Shown piece after piece: positions 1 through 8,865 of a stretch of 64,000 nucleotides of DNA. The notes below the pieces were generated by a model, which was not told where the DNA came from, ran no database searches, and was given only the letters and a program-made list of their open reading frames with translations. The stretch spans positions 1 through 64,000 of the forward strand of contig JAEZGI010000050.1 in assembly GCA_023416995.1 (NCBI GenBank). Reading direction: 5' to 3'. The DNA is from Bacteroidota bacterium (GTDB taxonomy: Bacteria; Bacteroidota; Bacteroidia; Chitinophagales; Chitinophagaceae). The translations under genes and the position numbers were made by a program. Position 1 is the stretch's first letter. Each line of letters starts with the position of its first letter.

Positions 1-349
1 GTAAAATTATCCGCCAACTTTTTCGCAATTTTTCTTTCAAAAAATCATCTTTTAACATTCAAAAACCACCCCCGTTTTCACCACCAAATTCAACCCACAC
101 CAACACCTCCGCAGATTCCAAAAACACTTCTTTTTCACGTCAAAATTCCTCCCGCTTTAACAATTCCCTCCGGCACCGGTCACGATGCCCCGCTTTACGA
201 AGGCAAACACAAAACGTCTGTTTCCCCCCAGATTAAATAACCTAACCAAACCTGGCACCACAAATCCAAAATCGGTGATTAATGAACTGAACCTCGGAGA
301 CAAATCATCAGCTAACTGCCATCCCTAACCCCAGCGCAGTCGCACCCTA
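1..349. other. Non-coding stretch at left edge
   Basis: I see no supportable gene here. The + strand is strikingly C-rich and G-poor, and this bias continues into the neighbouring truA gene. Every frame is interrupted. A run of 19 codons with an ATG at 58 (minus strand) is open to the window edge, but it is too short to judge. No clear terminator hairpin for truA was found. Confidence 0.5.
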
Positions 350-1099
350 TCAACGCAAAAGCACCCGCTCCCAGTCAAAACGCACCTCCTGCAACATCAA
401 ACCATGCCCGGGCACATCAAACCACGCCCTCGAATTGTCCCGCCCAGCCAAAACTTCCCCCAAACCCGACACATCCAGCCTCCCACGCCCCACCCGCAAC
501 ATAGTAGCCACCAGCCCCCGTACCATTCCCCGCAAAAACCGGTTCGCCTCCACATGATACTCCAGGTTACCGCCCGTTTTCACCCACTCGCTCCTCAAGA
601 TCTCACAATTAAAGGTCCTTACCTGCGTATTGCGTTTAGAAAAACTCGTGAAATCCCTGTGCTCCATCAGCAACGCCGCAGCCTCCGCCATCCGGTCAAG
701 ATGCAATGTATAAGGATAGAAATACGCCCGATCACGCAGAAACGGATCCTTATTGCTGTATATAGTATATATATAACTCCGCGAAATGGCATCAAAACGG
801 CAATGCGCCGCATCCTGCACCCGCTGTAATGAACGAATCACTATATCAGCCGGCAACAAAGCATTGAGATTGTATATCGCCCGCGGGTCAATTGGCCGTT
901 CAACATCAAAATGAAAAAAATTCTGACGGGCATGCACACCCGAATCTGTCCTCGATGAACCCGTCAAAACCGGGCTGGCCCTAAAGTAGGTGGCCAATGC
1001 ACGTTCCACCTCCTGCTGCACCGTATGCGCGTTATCCTGGATCTGAAATCCCGCATAGGCAGCACCGTGATAACCCAGCTCAAGAAAATATCTCGCCAT
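350..1099 (-). CDS. truA: tRNA pseudouridine(38-40) synthase TruA
   Basis: Converts uridines 38 to 40 in the anticodon arm of many tRNAs to pseudouridine; cytoplasmic. The 249-residue length fits the family. The N-terminus MARYFLELGYHGAAYAGFQ is the usual TruA opening. The catalytic aspartate is D52 in the RTDSGVHA motif, and FLRGMVRGLVATMLRVGRG near residue 200 is the conserved C-terminal block. The ATG at 1099 is the natural start because the family motif begins immediately. The gene stands alone: the DUF4476 gene upstream on the same strand ends 143 bp away. The coding region has the same strong strand bias as the non-coding left edge (coding strand G-rich). Confidence 0.97.
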   Translation of the reverse strand: MARYFLELGYHGAAYAGFQIQDNAHTVQQEVERALATYFRASPVLTGSSRTDSGVHARQNFFHFDVERPIDPRAIYNLNALLPADIVIRSLQRVQDAAHCRFDAISRSYIYTIYSNKDPFLRDRAYFYPYTLHLDRMAEAAALLMEHRDFTSFSKRNTQVRTFNCEILRSEWVKTGGNLEYHVEANRFLRGMVRGLVATMLRVGRGRLDVSGLGEVLAGRDNSRAWFDVPGHGLMLQEVRFDWERVLLR

Positions 1100-1242
1100 G
1101 CAACAAAGATAACAGCACCATCACTTCGATGATATAGGAACCTGACAATAAAGATCAAGGGTGGTTGTCAAACGAGGCGAGGCCCTGCGATGACAATCAG
1201 TCGCCGTGAAGGTAAAACGTTATATAAAGGGTAATGAAAAGC

Positions 1243-2703
1243 CTACTGCAGGCGGACAAGCGTATTGAATCGTTTAATATAAACCTCATCGGTCAGCACT
1301 TCAGAAAGCTTCTTAAATCCATCAGAGTCCGACACAAAAGGGTAAGCAGCTTCAAGGAATTTGTACTTTCCTTCATCATTCAGAAACAACTCGGTGAGCG
1401 CACGCACCTGGCGACTGCTAAAACATTTTGTTTTAAATATCTTTCGCGCGGCTGCTATCCGGTCGTCGGCAGTAACCTCACTCACCATTTTCACCCTAAG
1501 TTTGTCAACATCGTATTCACTGGCGAAACTGGTGCAGTCTGAGTTGATCATCACCGGGGAAGTTTTCCCGCTATCACTATCACCTGGCGCAGACAATGGT
1601 CTTGGGTTGGCCGACCACTTAACAGGAGTGGAATCTTTCTTCACCGTCGGTTCCTGCTGAACACGGGTTGTATCTTTTCTGATCGACGCCTGTTTTACTT
1701 CAGGTTCCTCCGGGATAGATATCCGGATGGTATCAGTTTTCCCGTTGTTGCTATCAGCATAAGCTAATTCAAGCCGGCCTGCAGTATGTTTTTCATCAAC
1801 TTTCACGATCCGGGCCGCTTTTTCAACTACAAAAACCGGGGTATCTGGTTTCTCATTACCGGCCGCCGCCACATCCAATTTTACACTATCGACCCTCGAA
1901 ACCACTGCTTTTTCCTCCAGCGGCATTGTTAATGAATCAACACGTTTGCGATCCGCAGGAGGTTTTGAATCAACATTCGCGGATCTTTCTTCTTTCGCAA
2001 TGACGCCTGAAACAGCGGAATCGGCCCGACCGGGGAGACTGTTCGCTCCTGGTTTGATCGCAGTTTCATCAACTTTTGCCAGCGGTGTGTCACCCACTGA
2101 GCGCGGCTGTGTTACAGCAAGCACAGTATCAGTATCAGTCCGATTCGGCGTGACTGAAACGGGGGTGTCAATAACAGGGCGTGAATTTGCGCCGGCAACC
2201 GGGGCGTTGTCATCCACCTTCGCGTTTGTTTTGGCAACCACCGGCGGCGCAGGAGGAATGGTTGTGTACAGCACTGCTGAATCATTTACTACCCCTGCCA
2301 TCAGAATCGCAAAGGCATCCGTTTTTCTCACCCCGCGATACTCTGTTGCTGGGGTACCCTGGGTAGACTCAGCCAATATTTTGTTTGCATCAAGATCAAT
2401 CAACGTCCATTTGTTGTCCGGACCAAGTTTCAACTGAAAACTATTGTCGGACCGTGCGAGTGTAATATCGAACCGGTGTTCAGTGGGATCATCATCCGGG
2501 AAACCAATATAGATCTCATATTTTTTTTCAGACAGATCGGTGAGATAAACCTGCCCTGTGGCACTGGAAGCACTTGTTTTCGCTCCCATCCGGACATAAA
2601 AGGGCCGCTTTTCGCTCCCCTCAAAGAATATGAGCAAACTTTGCTGACCATCTAACCGTAAAACAGCCAATACCAAAACCAACAATAACTGGATTGTCTT
2701 CAT
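1243..2703 (-). CDS. Secreted DUF4476 domain protein with long disordered linker
   Basis: 486 residues from the ATG at 2703; a TTG three codons upstream is in frame but less likely. The N-terminus MKTIQLLLVLVLAVLRLDGQ is a signal peptide, so the protein is exported. Residues about 20-130 form a folded-looking N-terminal part. A low-complexity linker rich in Asp, Ser, Thr, Pro, Val and Lys runs from about 150 to 390. The last about 95 residues, starting near the sequence DCTSFASEYDVDKLR, match the pattern of DUF4476: helices with conserved CF, QV, LF, AYP and a final YIKRF. The function of DUF4476 is unknown. The gene is divergent from the M1 aminopeptidase over a 114 bp gap. The linker suggests a spacer between two modules. 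The DUF4476 call rests on motif recall only. Confidence 0.75.
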   Translation of the reverse strand: MKTIQLLLVLVLAVLRLDGQQSLLIFFEGSEKRPFYVRMGAKTSASSATGQVYLTDLSEKKYEIYIGFPDDDPTEHRFDITLARSDNSFQLKLGPDNKWTLIDLDANKILAESTQGTPATEYRGVRKTDAFAILMAGVVNDSAVLYTTIPPAPPVVAKTNAKVDDNAPVAGANSRPVIDTPVSVTPNRTDTDTVLAVTQPRSVGDTPLAKVDETAIKPGANSLPGRADSAVSGVIAKEERSANVDSKPPADRKRVDSLTMPLEEKAVVSRVDSVKLDVAAAGNEKPDTPVFVVEKAARIVKVDEKHTAGRLELAYADSNNGKTDTIRISIPEEPEVKQASIRKDTTRVQQEPTVKKDSTPVKWSANPRPLSAPGDSDSGKTSPVMINSDCTSFASEYDVDKLRVKMVSEVTADDRIAAARKIFKTKCFSSRQVRALTELFLNDEGKYKFLEAAYPFVSDSDGFKKLSEVLTDEVYIKRFNTLVRLQ

Positions 2704-2718
2704 GCAGATCAATTAAAG

Positions 2719-2726
2719 CAAATCTA
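2719..2726 (-). promoter_or_regulatory. Candidate -7 element for the DUF4476 gene
   Basis: On the minus strand this reads TAGATTTG, a perfect TAnnTTTG Bacteroidota -7 element, 15 bp before the ATG at 2703. I see no TTG about 20 bp upstream of it, so the call is tentative. Confidence 0.4.
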
Positions 2727-2790
2727 ACTTATTTGAATTTAGTCGTTAACCACTGGTATATTTTTCACAAATATTAAGCCTTTGTAAAAC

Positions 2791-2798
2791 TATATTTG
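2791..2798 (+). promoter_or_regulatory. Candidate -7 element for the M1 aminopeptidase
   Basis: TATATTTG matches TAnnTTTG exactly and lies 19 bp before the ATG at 2818. The region just before the start is A-rich (TTAAAAATAAAAC), as usual for translation initiation in this phylum. No good -33 TTG is seen at the expected distance. Confidence 0.45.
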
Positions 2799-2817
2799 TC
2801 GACATTAAAAATAAAAC

Positions 2818-5322
2818 ATGAAGAAAATTCTAATGCTCCTACTGGTCGCAGGTTCCTCCTTTGCAGCGATTGCGCAGGATGAACCGGGTCAGGGCGACAC
2901 ATCGTGGAAAAAGGTATACCGGGAAACAGCACCCAAAATCAACAATCTGGTTCACACAAAACTGGATGCAAAATTTGACTACAGTAAGTCTTACCTCAAC
3001 GGCAAAGTCTGGTTAACGCTCAAACCTCATTTCTACCCCACAGATAGCCTGCAGCTTGATGCCAAGGGTATGACGATTCAGAAAGTTGCTCTTTCAAAAG
3101 GCAATTCAACAACGCCGCTCAAGTATGATTATGATGGCATGTTCCTGAACATCAAGCTCAATAAGACGTATAAAAACAATGAATCCTATACAGTCTATAT
3201 TGAATATATCGCTAAGCCAAATGAATATGATGCACAGGGAAGCGCAGCTATCAGCGATGCAAAAGGCTTATACTTCATTAACCCCACCGGCGAAGAAAAA
3301 GATAAGCCTACACAAGTCTGGACCCAGGGCGAAACAGAAGCTACTTCAGTATGGGTACCAACTATCGACAGACCCAATCAAAAATCAACGCAGGAGTTTG
3401 CATTAACGGTTCCATCAAAATATGTTACCCTTTCAAATGGTAATCTCGTTAGTCAAAAGAAAAACAGTGATGGCACCCGCACTGATGTATGGAAGATGGA
3501 TCTGCCTCATGCACCTTACCTCTTTTTTATGGGGATAGGTGATTATGCCGTTGTCAAGGATAAATACAAAGGAAAAGAAGTAAGTTATTATGTGGAGAAG
3601 GAATACGAATCAGTTGCCAGGAAGATCTTTGGTCTTACTCCAGAGATGATGGGTTTCTTTTCAAATATTCTTGGCGTGGAATACCCATGGTCAAAATATG
3701 CACAGATGGTGGCCCGCGATTATGTTAGCGGTGCTATGGAAAACACCACTGCTACATTACACCAGGAATCGGCTCAACAGGATGCCCGCGAACTTATCGA
3801 TGGCAATTCATGGGAAGGCACTATTGCACATGAGTTGTTTCACCACTGGTTCGGTGATCTTGTCACCAGTGAAAGCTGGAGTAATCTTACAGTGAACGAA
3901 TCATTTGCAAACTACAGTCAATATCTCTGGCAGGAATATAAGTATGGCAAAGACGCTGCGGGTGAAGAAAACTTCAATGAAATGCAGGGCTACCTGCAAA
4001 GTATGAGCGCCAACAAGGACCTGGTACGTTTCCATTACCAGGATAAAGAAGCCATGTTTGATGCTGTTAGCTATAACAAGGGTGGACGCATCTTACACAT
4101 GTTGAGGAACTATGTTGGCGACAGTGCATTTTTCCGCGCGCTGAATCTATACCTGGTTCAGAACAAGTTTAAAGCAGCAGAATCGCACCAGTTACGCCTG
4201 GCATTTGAAGAAGTAACCGGCCGGGATCTTAACTGGTTCTGGAACCAATGGTATTTCGGTGCTGGTCACCCGAAGTTGACGATCGATTATATATATGATG
4301 ACAATGCGAAAAAAGTGAGCGTGGTCGTTAAACAAACACAAACCGGCGGTAAGGTGTTCCGCCTCCCGGTGGCAATTGATGTATATAATGGTTCAAACAA
4401 AACAAGACATAATGTATGGGTAGAAAACGCGATTGACACGTTTGACATTACATATACAACCCGTCCCGACCTGGTAAATTTTGATGGCGACCGTATGTTG
4501 CTTGCTGAAAAGAAAGACAATAAAACGCTTGACAATTTTGTGCACCAGTTCAAACATGCAGGTACTTACCTGGATCGTCGCGAAGCAATCGATTTTGCTG
4601 CCCGGAACCAGGATAATCCAAAGGCTGTTGACATGCTGAAACTTGCTCTGAAGGATAAATACTTTGGATTAAGAACTTATGCTCTCACAAAGCTGGATCT
4701 GAAAAAAGAAAACGTGAAGACGCAAATGGAGGAACAGATTGCTTCAATTGCCACAAGCGATCCCAAATCAACAACACGTGCAACTGCATTGGGTTTACTG
4801 AGCAATTACAGCAAGCCTGAATATGTAAGCCTGTTTAATAAAAGTCTTACAGATTCATCTTATTCAATTGCCGGTAATGCACTCGAAGCTTTAGCAAAAG
4901 CAGATCCTGCTGCGGGACTTGCTGCCGCTAAAAAGATGATCACTACTCCTGCTAAAGGCAAGCTTATGAGCGCTATGGCAAATGTGCTGATCCAGAATGG
5001 CGATGAAGGAAGTTTTGATGCCATCTCAAAATATTTTGGTGATCTGCCATTGTCGATGACCAAGATCGGAATGCTGCAACCGATGAGTGAATACCTCACC
5101 AAACTTTCTTCCACCAAAAATGTAAAAACCGGGGTTGATCAGATTATTCAGTTTCGCGGTCTGGTTGAACAATACGGTTATGCACCGGTGATCAACAATA
5201 TGCTGAAGAATGTGGTTGCTAAAAAAGAGTCTGCAAAAGCAGCTGCAGCAGACAAAACTGCTCTACAGGAACAGATTGATTATATTAAAGCCAGGATAGA
5301 AGAACCAAGAAAAGGATTCTGA
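2818..5322 (+). CDS. Secreted M1 family zinc aminopeptidase
   Basis: An exported metallo-aminopeptidase that removes N-terminal residues from peptides, probably in the periplasm or at the surface. It has 834 residues with signal peptide MKKILMLLLVAGSSFAAIAQ. An N-terminal beta domain is followed by the exopeptidase motif GAMEN at 305-309. The zinc site is HELFHH at 338-343, and the third ligand is the Glu of NESFANY about 18 residues later. The C-terminal third is helical and repetitive (HEAT-like), as in M1 enzymes. The chain ends with a Lys/Ala-rich helix. It is transcribed alone and ends at a strong bidirectional terminator. The exact substrate cannot be read from sequence. Confidence 0.95.
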   Translation: MKKILMLLLVAGSSFAAIAQDEPGQGDTSWKKVYRETAPKINNLVHTKLDAKFDYSKSYLNGKVWLTLKPHFYPTDSLQLDAKGMTIQKVALSKGNSTTPLKYDYDGMFLNIKLNKTYKNNESYTVYIEYIAKPNEYDAQGSAAISDAKGLYFINPTGEEKDKPTQVWTQGETEATSVWVPTIDRPNQKSTQEFALTVPSKYVTLSNGNLVSQKKNSDGTRTDVWKMDLPHAPYLFFMGIGDYAVVKDKYKGKEVSYYVEKEYESVARKIFGLTPEMMGFFSNILGVEYPWSKYAQMVARDYVSGAMENTTATLHQESAQQDARELIDGNSWEGTIAHELFHHWFGDLVTSESWSNLTVNESFANYSQYLWQEYKYGKDAAGEENFNEMQGYLQSMSANKDLVRFHYQDKEAMFDAVSYNKGGRILHMLRNYVGDSAFFRALNLYLVQNKFKAAESHQLRLAFEEVTGRDLNWFWNQWYFGAGHPKLTIDYIYDDNAKKVSVVVKQTQTGGKVFRLPVAIDVYNGSNKTRHNVWVENAIDTFDITYTTRPDLVNFDGDRMLLAEKKDNKTLDNFVHQFKHAGTYLDRREAIDFAARNQDNPKAVDMLKLALKDKYFGLRTYALTKLDLKKENVKTQMEEQIASIATSDPKSTTRATALGLLSNYSKPEYVSLFNKSLTDSSYSIAGNALEALAKADPAAGLAAAKKMITTPAKGKLMSAMANVLIQNGDEGSFDAISKYFGDLPLSMTKIGMLQPMSEYLTKLSSTKNVKTGVDQIIQFRGLVEQYGYAPVINNMLKNVVAKKESAKAAAADKTALQEQIDYIKARIEEPRKGF

Positions 5323-5340
5323 TATTGACGATAATAAAAA

Positions 5341-5378
5341 AAAAATGCTGCTTCGCGTTTGAAGCAGCATTTTTTTTT
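5341..5378. terminator. Bidirectional intrinsic terminator
   Basis: AAAAATGCTGCTTC pairs perfectly with GAAGCAGCATTTTT around a 6-base loop. An A run on the left and a T run on the right make it work on both strands. It lies between the convergent M1 aminopeptidase (ends 5322) and TPM protein (ends 5397). Confidence 0.9.
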
Positions 5379-5396
5379 GCTATAAAAGGATAATTT

Positions 5397-6224
5397 TTAC
5401 CAACTTCCGCCAGATCCGCCACCGCCGAAACCGCCGCCGCCAAATCCGCCAAAACCTCCGCCACCGCCGCCGCCGAAACCTCCGCCGCGACCTCCAAAAC
5501 CACCACCGAAACTACCAGGGAATATGACCGGCCCAAAACCGCGACGACTCATAAAACCACCACCGCCGCCGCCACCGCTGCGGGCGATCAGGAAGATAAT
5601 GGCCAGTACGATCAAAACAGCTAGTCCGCCACCACCGCGTGATTTCTTTTTACCATATCCTGCAGGCGCCTGGTATTCACCGGCTGCTGCCCGCATAATT
5701 GCGCTCGTTGTCTGATCGAAAGCCTCAAAAAAGTTATTGTTTTTCAGATTGGGAACAAGAAACTCCTGCGCTATGGCATTGGTTGTGATCGCGGGTAACG
5801 CACCTTCAAGGCCATAACCTGTCGCAATAAAAAATCGACGTTTTCCACCTTCTTCGGTACCATCGCTCACCAGCACCACCACTCCATTATCATATTTTTC
5901 CTGTCCGCCTACTCCCCAAAAATGGCCAACCTCTGTTGCGTACTGATCCGCTTCATAACCGCGGAGCGACCTCACTGTCAAAATAACTACCTGGTTCGAG
6001 GTGGAATCATCGTAAGCCACGAGTTTCCGTTCCAGCGCACGTTCTTCTTCAGGTGAAAGAAGGTCTGCCAGGTCATTCACCAGTTTGGGAGGGTTGGGTT
6101 TGGGTGGCAACAAATTGTGTGGTACAATCTGCGCCTGCGCGGTCATCAACCAGAAAAAAAGCAACGACAATAGTCCCGCTATCCTGATCAACTGTAATTG
6201 TCTTATCGGCCTGTTTTCAATCAT
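5397..6224 (-). CDS. TPM domain membrane protein with Gly-rich tail
   Basis: 275 residues. An N-terminal hydrophobic signal (residues about 13-32, ending AQAQ) is followed by a TPM domain (formerly DUF477), residues about 40-165, with the typical LVNDLADLLSPEEE opening and a GVVVLVSDG strand. A single membrane helix follows (GGLAVLIVLAIIFLIARSGG, about 195-214). The last 55 residues are almost all Gly, Phe and Arg, ending GGSGGSW. This is the YgcG-like architecture. TPM domains are linked to photosystem repair phosphatase activity in plants; their bacterial role is unclear. It is the last gene of lemA-TPM-TPM, 11 bp after the second TPM gene. It probably sits in the membrane with the TPM domain outside the cytoplasm. 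Confidence 0.9.
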   Translation of the reverse strand: MIENRPIRQLQLIRIAGLLSLLFFWLMTAQAQIVPHNLLPPKPNPPKLVNDLADLLSPEEERALERKLVAYDDSTSNQVVILTVRSLRGYEADQYATEVGHFWGVGGQEKYDNGVVVLVSDGTEEGGKRRFFIATGYGLEGALPAITTNAIAQEFLVPNLKNNNFFEAFDQTTSAIMRAAAGEYQAPAGYGKKKSRGGGGLAVLIVLAIIFLIARSGGGGGGGFMSRRGFGPVIFPGSFGGGFGGRGGGFGGGGGGGFGGFGGGGFGGGGSGGSW

Positions 6225-6235
6225 CTGTAGTGTAG

Positions 6236-6691
6236 TTATCTGCCAAACACAATCTCGTCAGGCAATTCATTTTTGTCCCCTTTGTTGTCGTATGGGAAAA
6301 AATCGTCGAGCGCGTGACCAACATCTTCAATTGCTAATACGAGTGCGTCCATATAGTGTTCACTCTGGAAATGCGTGCGCATTTTTGCTATCTCTTCTTT
6401 CCAGAATGCAGTACCAACTTTTTCATGGATCCCCTGGTCGCCCAGTATTGCCATTTGGTGATCTTTCACCGCAACATAGATAAGTACCCCGTTGCGTTCC
6501 CTTGTCTGATCCATTTTAAGTGTCCAGAAAATTTCTGCTGCGCGATCCATGGGATCCACAAAACGACAACGGCTTTCGATAAACACGCGTATCTCACCGC
6601 TCGTGCGCCTTTCGGCTTCCCTTATAGCATCCACTATCTTTTCCTGCTCAGAGGCACTTAAAAAGCTGGGTTGTCTGAAAAAGTTGAACAT
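6236..6691 (-). CDS. Small TPM domain protein
   Basis: 151 residues from the ATG at 6691 (MFNFFRQPSFL). An upstream in-frame start at 6742 would add 17 residues that lie inside the intergenic hairpin and look non-coding. The whole protein is one TPM domain: helix FLSASEQEKIVDAIREAE, then TSGEIRVFIES, then a YVAVKDHQMAILGD strand. There is no signal peptide or obvious membrane helix, so unlike its downstream neighbour it looks cytoplasmic or peripheral. Bacteroidota often carry lemA followed by one short and one long TPM gene, as here. Enzymatic activity is not established. Confidence 0.88.
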   Translation of the reverse strand: MFNFFRQPSFLSASEQEKIVDAIREAERRTSGEIRVFIESRCRFVDPMDRAAEIFWTLKMDQTRERNGVLIYVAVKDHQMAILGDQGIHEKVGTAFWKEEIAKMRTHFQSEHYMDALVLAIEDVGHALDDFFPYDNKGDKNELPDEIVFGR

Positions 6692-6720
6692 GTCTGGTGT
6701 TTGACAAGTATGAAAAATAT

Positions 6721-6766
6721 ATTGTCTGCCTGCAAGCGGCATTAGCCGTGATGCAAGGCAGACAAT
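6721..6766 (-). terminator. Hairpin with U-rich tail between lemA and the TPM genes
   Basis: ATTGTCTGCC at 6721-6730 and GGCAGACAAT at 6757-6766 form a perfect 10 bp inverted repeat, with TGCA extensions inside. Read leftward (minus strand) it is followed by ATATTTTTC. It lies within the lemA-TPM-TPM transcription unit, so it may be a partial terminator or an mRNA processing/stability element. Confidence 0.6.
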
Positions 6767-6777
6767 GATATAAGAAA

Positions 6778-7374
6778 TTACTTGCTGAAGTCTACTGTAG
6801 GAACAGTTTTTTCAGCTTCGGTAGCTTCGAAATAAGGACGCTCTTTAAAGCCAAGCATACCTGCATACAATACGTTCGGGAATTTCGTAACAGTGGTATT
6901 GTAGGTTCTTGCAGTTTCATTGAAACGGCTTCTTTCAGTTGCGATCTTGTTTTCAGTATTTGAAAGTTCCACCTGCAGGTTAGCAAAGTTCTGCGTTGCT
7001 TTCAGCTCGGGATATCTTTCAACGGTCACCAATAAACGACTCAACGCGCCGCTTACCTGGCTTTGAGCCTGCTGGAACTCCTGCATTTTTTCGGGCGTAA
7101 GGTTTGCCGGATCAACTGTAACCTGTGTTGCCTTAGCGCGTGCGTTAATTACCTGTGTAAGCGTTTCCTGCTCGAAATTCGCCGCACCTTTAACTGTGTT
7201 GACGAGGTTGCCGATCAGGTCGCTTCTACGCTTATACTGGTTTTCAACATTACTCCAGGCTTCGCTAACTCTTTGCTTTTGCTCGTTCATGGTATTATAA
7301 CCACCGCAACCGCAGCCACCCAATAAAAGGATTGCACCAATTATAACAATAAGGGCAATGTTTCTGGTTTTCAT
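6778..7374 (-). CDS. lemA: LemA family protein
   Basis: 198 residues from the ATG at 7374 (MKTRNIALIVIIGAILL). Longer in-frame starts up to 7461 would put 29 non-hydrophobic residues before the membrane anchor. After the hydrophobic segment comes LGGCGCGGYNTMNEQ, which holds both a possible lipobox (LGGC) and the GYN motif typical of LemA. The rest is a helical bundle: WSNVENQYKRRSDLIGNLVN, then a long coiled stretch to residue about 170. LemA proteins are anchored at the membrane; their role is unknown, and family length is about 180-200. It is the first gene of the lemA-TPM-TPM cassette and lies 172 bp beyond the pgk stop. Confidence 0.93.
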   Translation of the reverse strand: MKTRNIALIVIIGAILLLGGCGCGGYNTMNEQKQRVSEAWSNVENQYKRRSDLIGNLVNTVKGAANFEQETLTQVINARAKATQVTVDPANLTPEKMQEFQQAQSQVSGALSRLLVTVERYPELKATQNFANLQVELSNTENKIATERSRFNETARTYNTTVTKFPNVLYAGMLGFKERPYFEATEAEKTVPTVDFSK

Positions 7375-7546
7375 TTTTCGTGTTTTTGTTTGCTTTAAAA
7401 ATAACTGATTTGAACTTGCGATGCGGTTAATCTTCATTAATAATACTGATGTCCGCATCAACTTGCACGTATCATTTGTCGCAAAGCAGCTCCTGATATT
7501 ACAAAGTCACAGAAATCTTTGGCGTTACCGCCTTACCTGTCTGCTT

Positions 7547-8743
7547 CTACTTTTTGATTGCTGCAATACCAGGCAGTTCCTTGCCTTCAAAATATTCAAG
7601 CAATGCGCCACCACCCGTCGATATATAGCTCACTTTTTCATTGAATCCGAATTGGTTTACCGCAGCAACAGAATCTCCGCCACCAACCAATGAAAAAGCT
7701 CCCTTTTCGGTTGCATCAGCAATTGCCGTTGCGATGGCTTTGGTACCTGTTTGAAATTTCTCCATTTCAAATACACCCATCGGACCGTTCCATAAAAGCG
7801 TTTTTGACTTGCTGATCACATTGGCAAACTGCTCGCAGGCATACGGGCCAATGTCAAGCCCCATCCAACCTTCGGGAACAGCGTTACTTGGTGAATGAGA
7901 GGTTTCTGCGTTAGCGTCGAATTTATCGGCAATTACGGAATCTGATGGCAGATGAAGTATCACACCTTTGGCTTCTGCTTTTTTAATCAGTTCACGCGCA
8001 GTTTCCAACCTGTCCTCTTCAACAAGTGATTTCCCTACATTACCGCCGTTTGCTTTTACAAATGTGTAAGCCATTCCACCGCCGATAATGATATCAGTTG
8101 CCCGTTCGAGCAAATTTTCGATGATCAGGATTTTATCTGACACTTTTGCTCCACCGATGATGGCCGTGAAAGGCTTCTCGGCACTGTTCATTACACGGTC
8201 GGCACTTTCCACTTCATTTTCCATCAATTGGCCGAACACCTTGCTTTCTGCATCAAAATACTGTGCAATAACTGCAGTAGAAGCATGTGCCCGGTGTGCT
8301 GTACCAAAGGCATCATTTACATAAACATCTCCGAGGGCGCTGAGTTTTTTTGCAAATTCTTCGTTCCCTTTTTCTTCTTCTTTGTAAAAACGGAGATTTT
8401 CCAGGAGCAACACCTGGCCAGGTTTCAAAGCCTTCGCCGCAGCCTCAGCTTTTTCGCCGATACAATCTTCAACAAATTGTACGTCGGTGCCCTTCAACAG
8501 GCTTCCAAGGTGCTTTGTAAGATGTTTTAAAGAATATTTGTCTGTGGGACCATCTTTTGGACGGCCGAGGTGACTCATGAGGATCACACTGCCGCCTTTT
8601 TCGAGAATTGTTTTGATGGTTGGCACGGCTGCTGTCATCCTTGTGTCGTCGGTTATATTGAACTGATCGTCGAGGGGCACATTAAAATCAACCCTTACAA
8701 GGGCTTTTTTACCGGAGAAGTTGAAGTCGGAAAACCTTGGCAT
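7547..8743 (-). CDS. pgk: Phosphoglycerate kinase
   Basis: Glycolytic enzyme: 1,3-bisphosphoglycerate + ADP to 3-phosphoglycerate + ATP; cytoplasmic. 398 residues, the usual length. Visible motifs are RVDFNVPLD near 17-25, SHLGRPKDGP near 58-67, a GGAKVSDKI block near 198, and the C-terminal nucleotide motif GGGDSVAAV near 353. It follows gapA on the same strand, so consecutive glycolytic steps are paired. A terminator hairpin and its own -7 candidate lie between the two genes, so pgk can be transcribed separately. The ATG at 8743 fits the family N-terminus. Confidence 0.98.
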   Translation of the reverse strand: MPRFSDFNFSGKKALVRVDFNVPLDDQFNITDDTRMTAAVPTIKTILEKGGSVILMSHLGRPKDGPTDKYSLKHLTKHLGSLLKGTDVQFVEDCIGEKAEAAAKALKPGQVLLLENLRFYKEEEKGNEEFAKKLSALGDVYVNDAFGTAHRAHASTAVIAQYFDAESKVFGQLMENEVESADRVMNSAEKPFTAIIGGAKVSDKILIIENLLERATDIIIGGGMAYTFVKANGGNVGKSLVEEDRLETARELIKKAEAKGVILHLPSDSVIADKFDANAETSHSPSNAVPEGWMGLDIGPYACEQFANVISKSKTLLWNGPMGVFEMEKFQTGTKAIATAIADATEKGAFSLVGGGDSVAAVNQFGFNEKVSYISTGGGALLEYFEGKELPGIAAIKK

Positions 8744-8763
8744 ATCTGAATTTTATTTGTGAT

Positions 8764-8771
8764 CAAATGTA
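8764..8771 (-). promoter_or_regulatory. Candidate -7 element for pgk
   Basis: The minus strand reads TACATTTG, an exact TAnnTTTG, 20 bp before the pgk ATG and just after the gapA terminator in the direction of transcription. No clear -33 TTG; in that position lies the terminator stem. Confidence 0.45.
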
Positions 8772-8774
8772 TGA

Positions 8775-8806
8775 AAAACAAAATGCCGGAAAGCATCCGG
8801 CATTTT
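8775..8806 (-). terminator. Intrinsic terminator of gapA
   Basis: AAATGCCGG and CCGGCATTT (8781-8789, 8797-8805) pair perfectly around a 7-base loop. On the minus strand this is followed by TGTTTTTC. It separates gapA from pgk. Confidence 0.8.
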
Positions 8807-8865
8807 TGAAAGTTTGAGAGTGCATCCGGTTCAGCATAGCAAAAACCGTGCTGCCCGAAGACTGA

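Noticed and set aside
1..58. Partial reading frame on the minus strand open to the window edge (ATG at 58)
   Set aside because: Only 19 codons are visible, with no family signature, so a gene cannot be supported.
1946..2437. 163-codon + strand frame rich in Ser, Thr and Ala
   Set aside because: It mirrors the low-complexity linker of the DUF4476 gene and has no start context.
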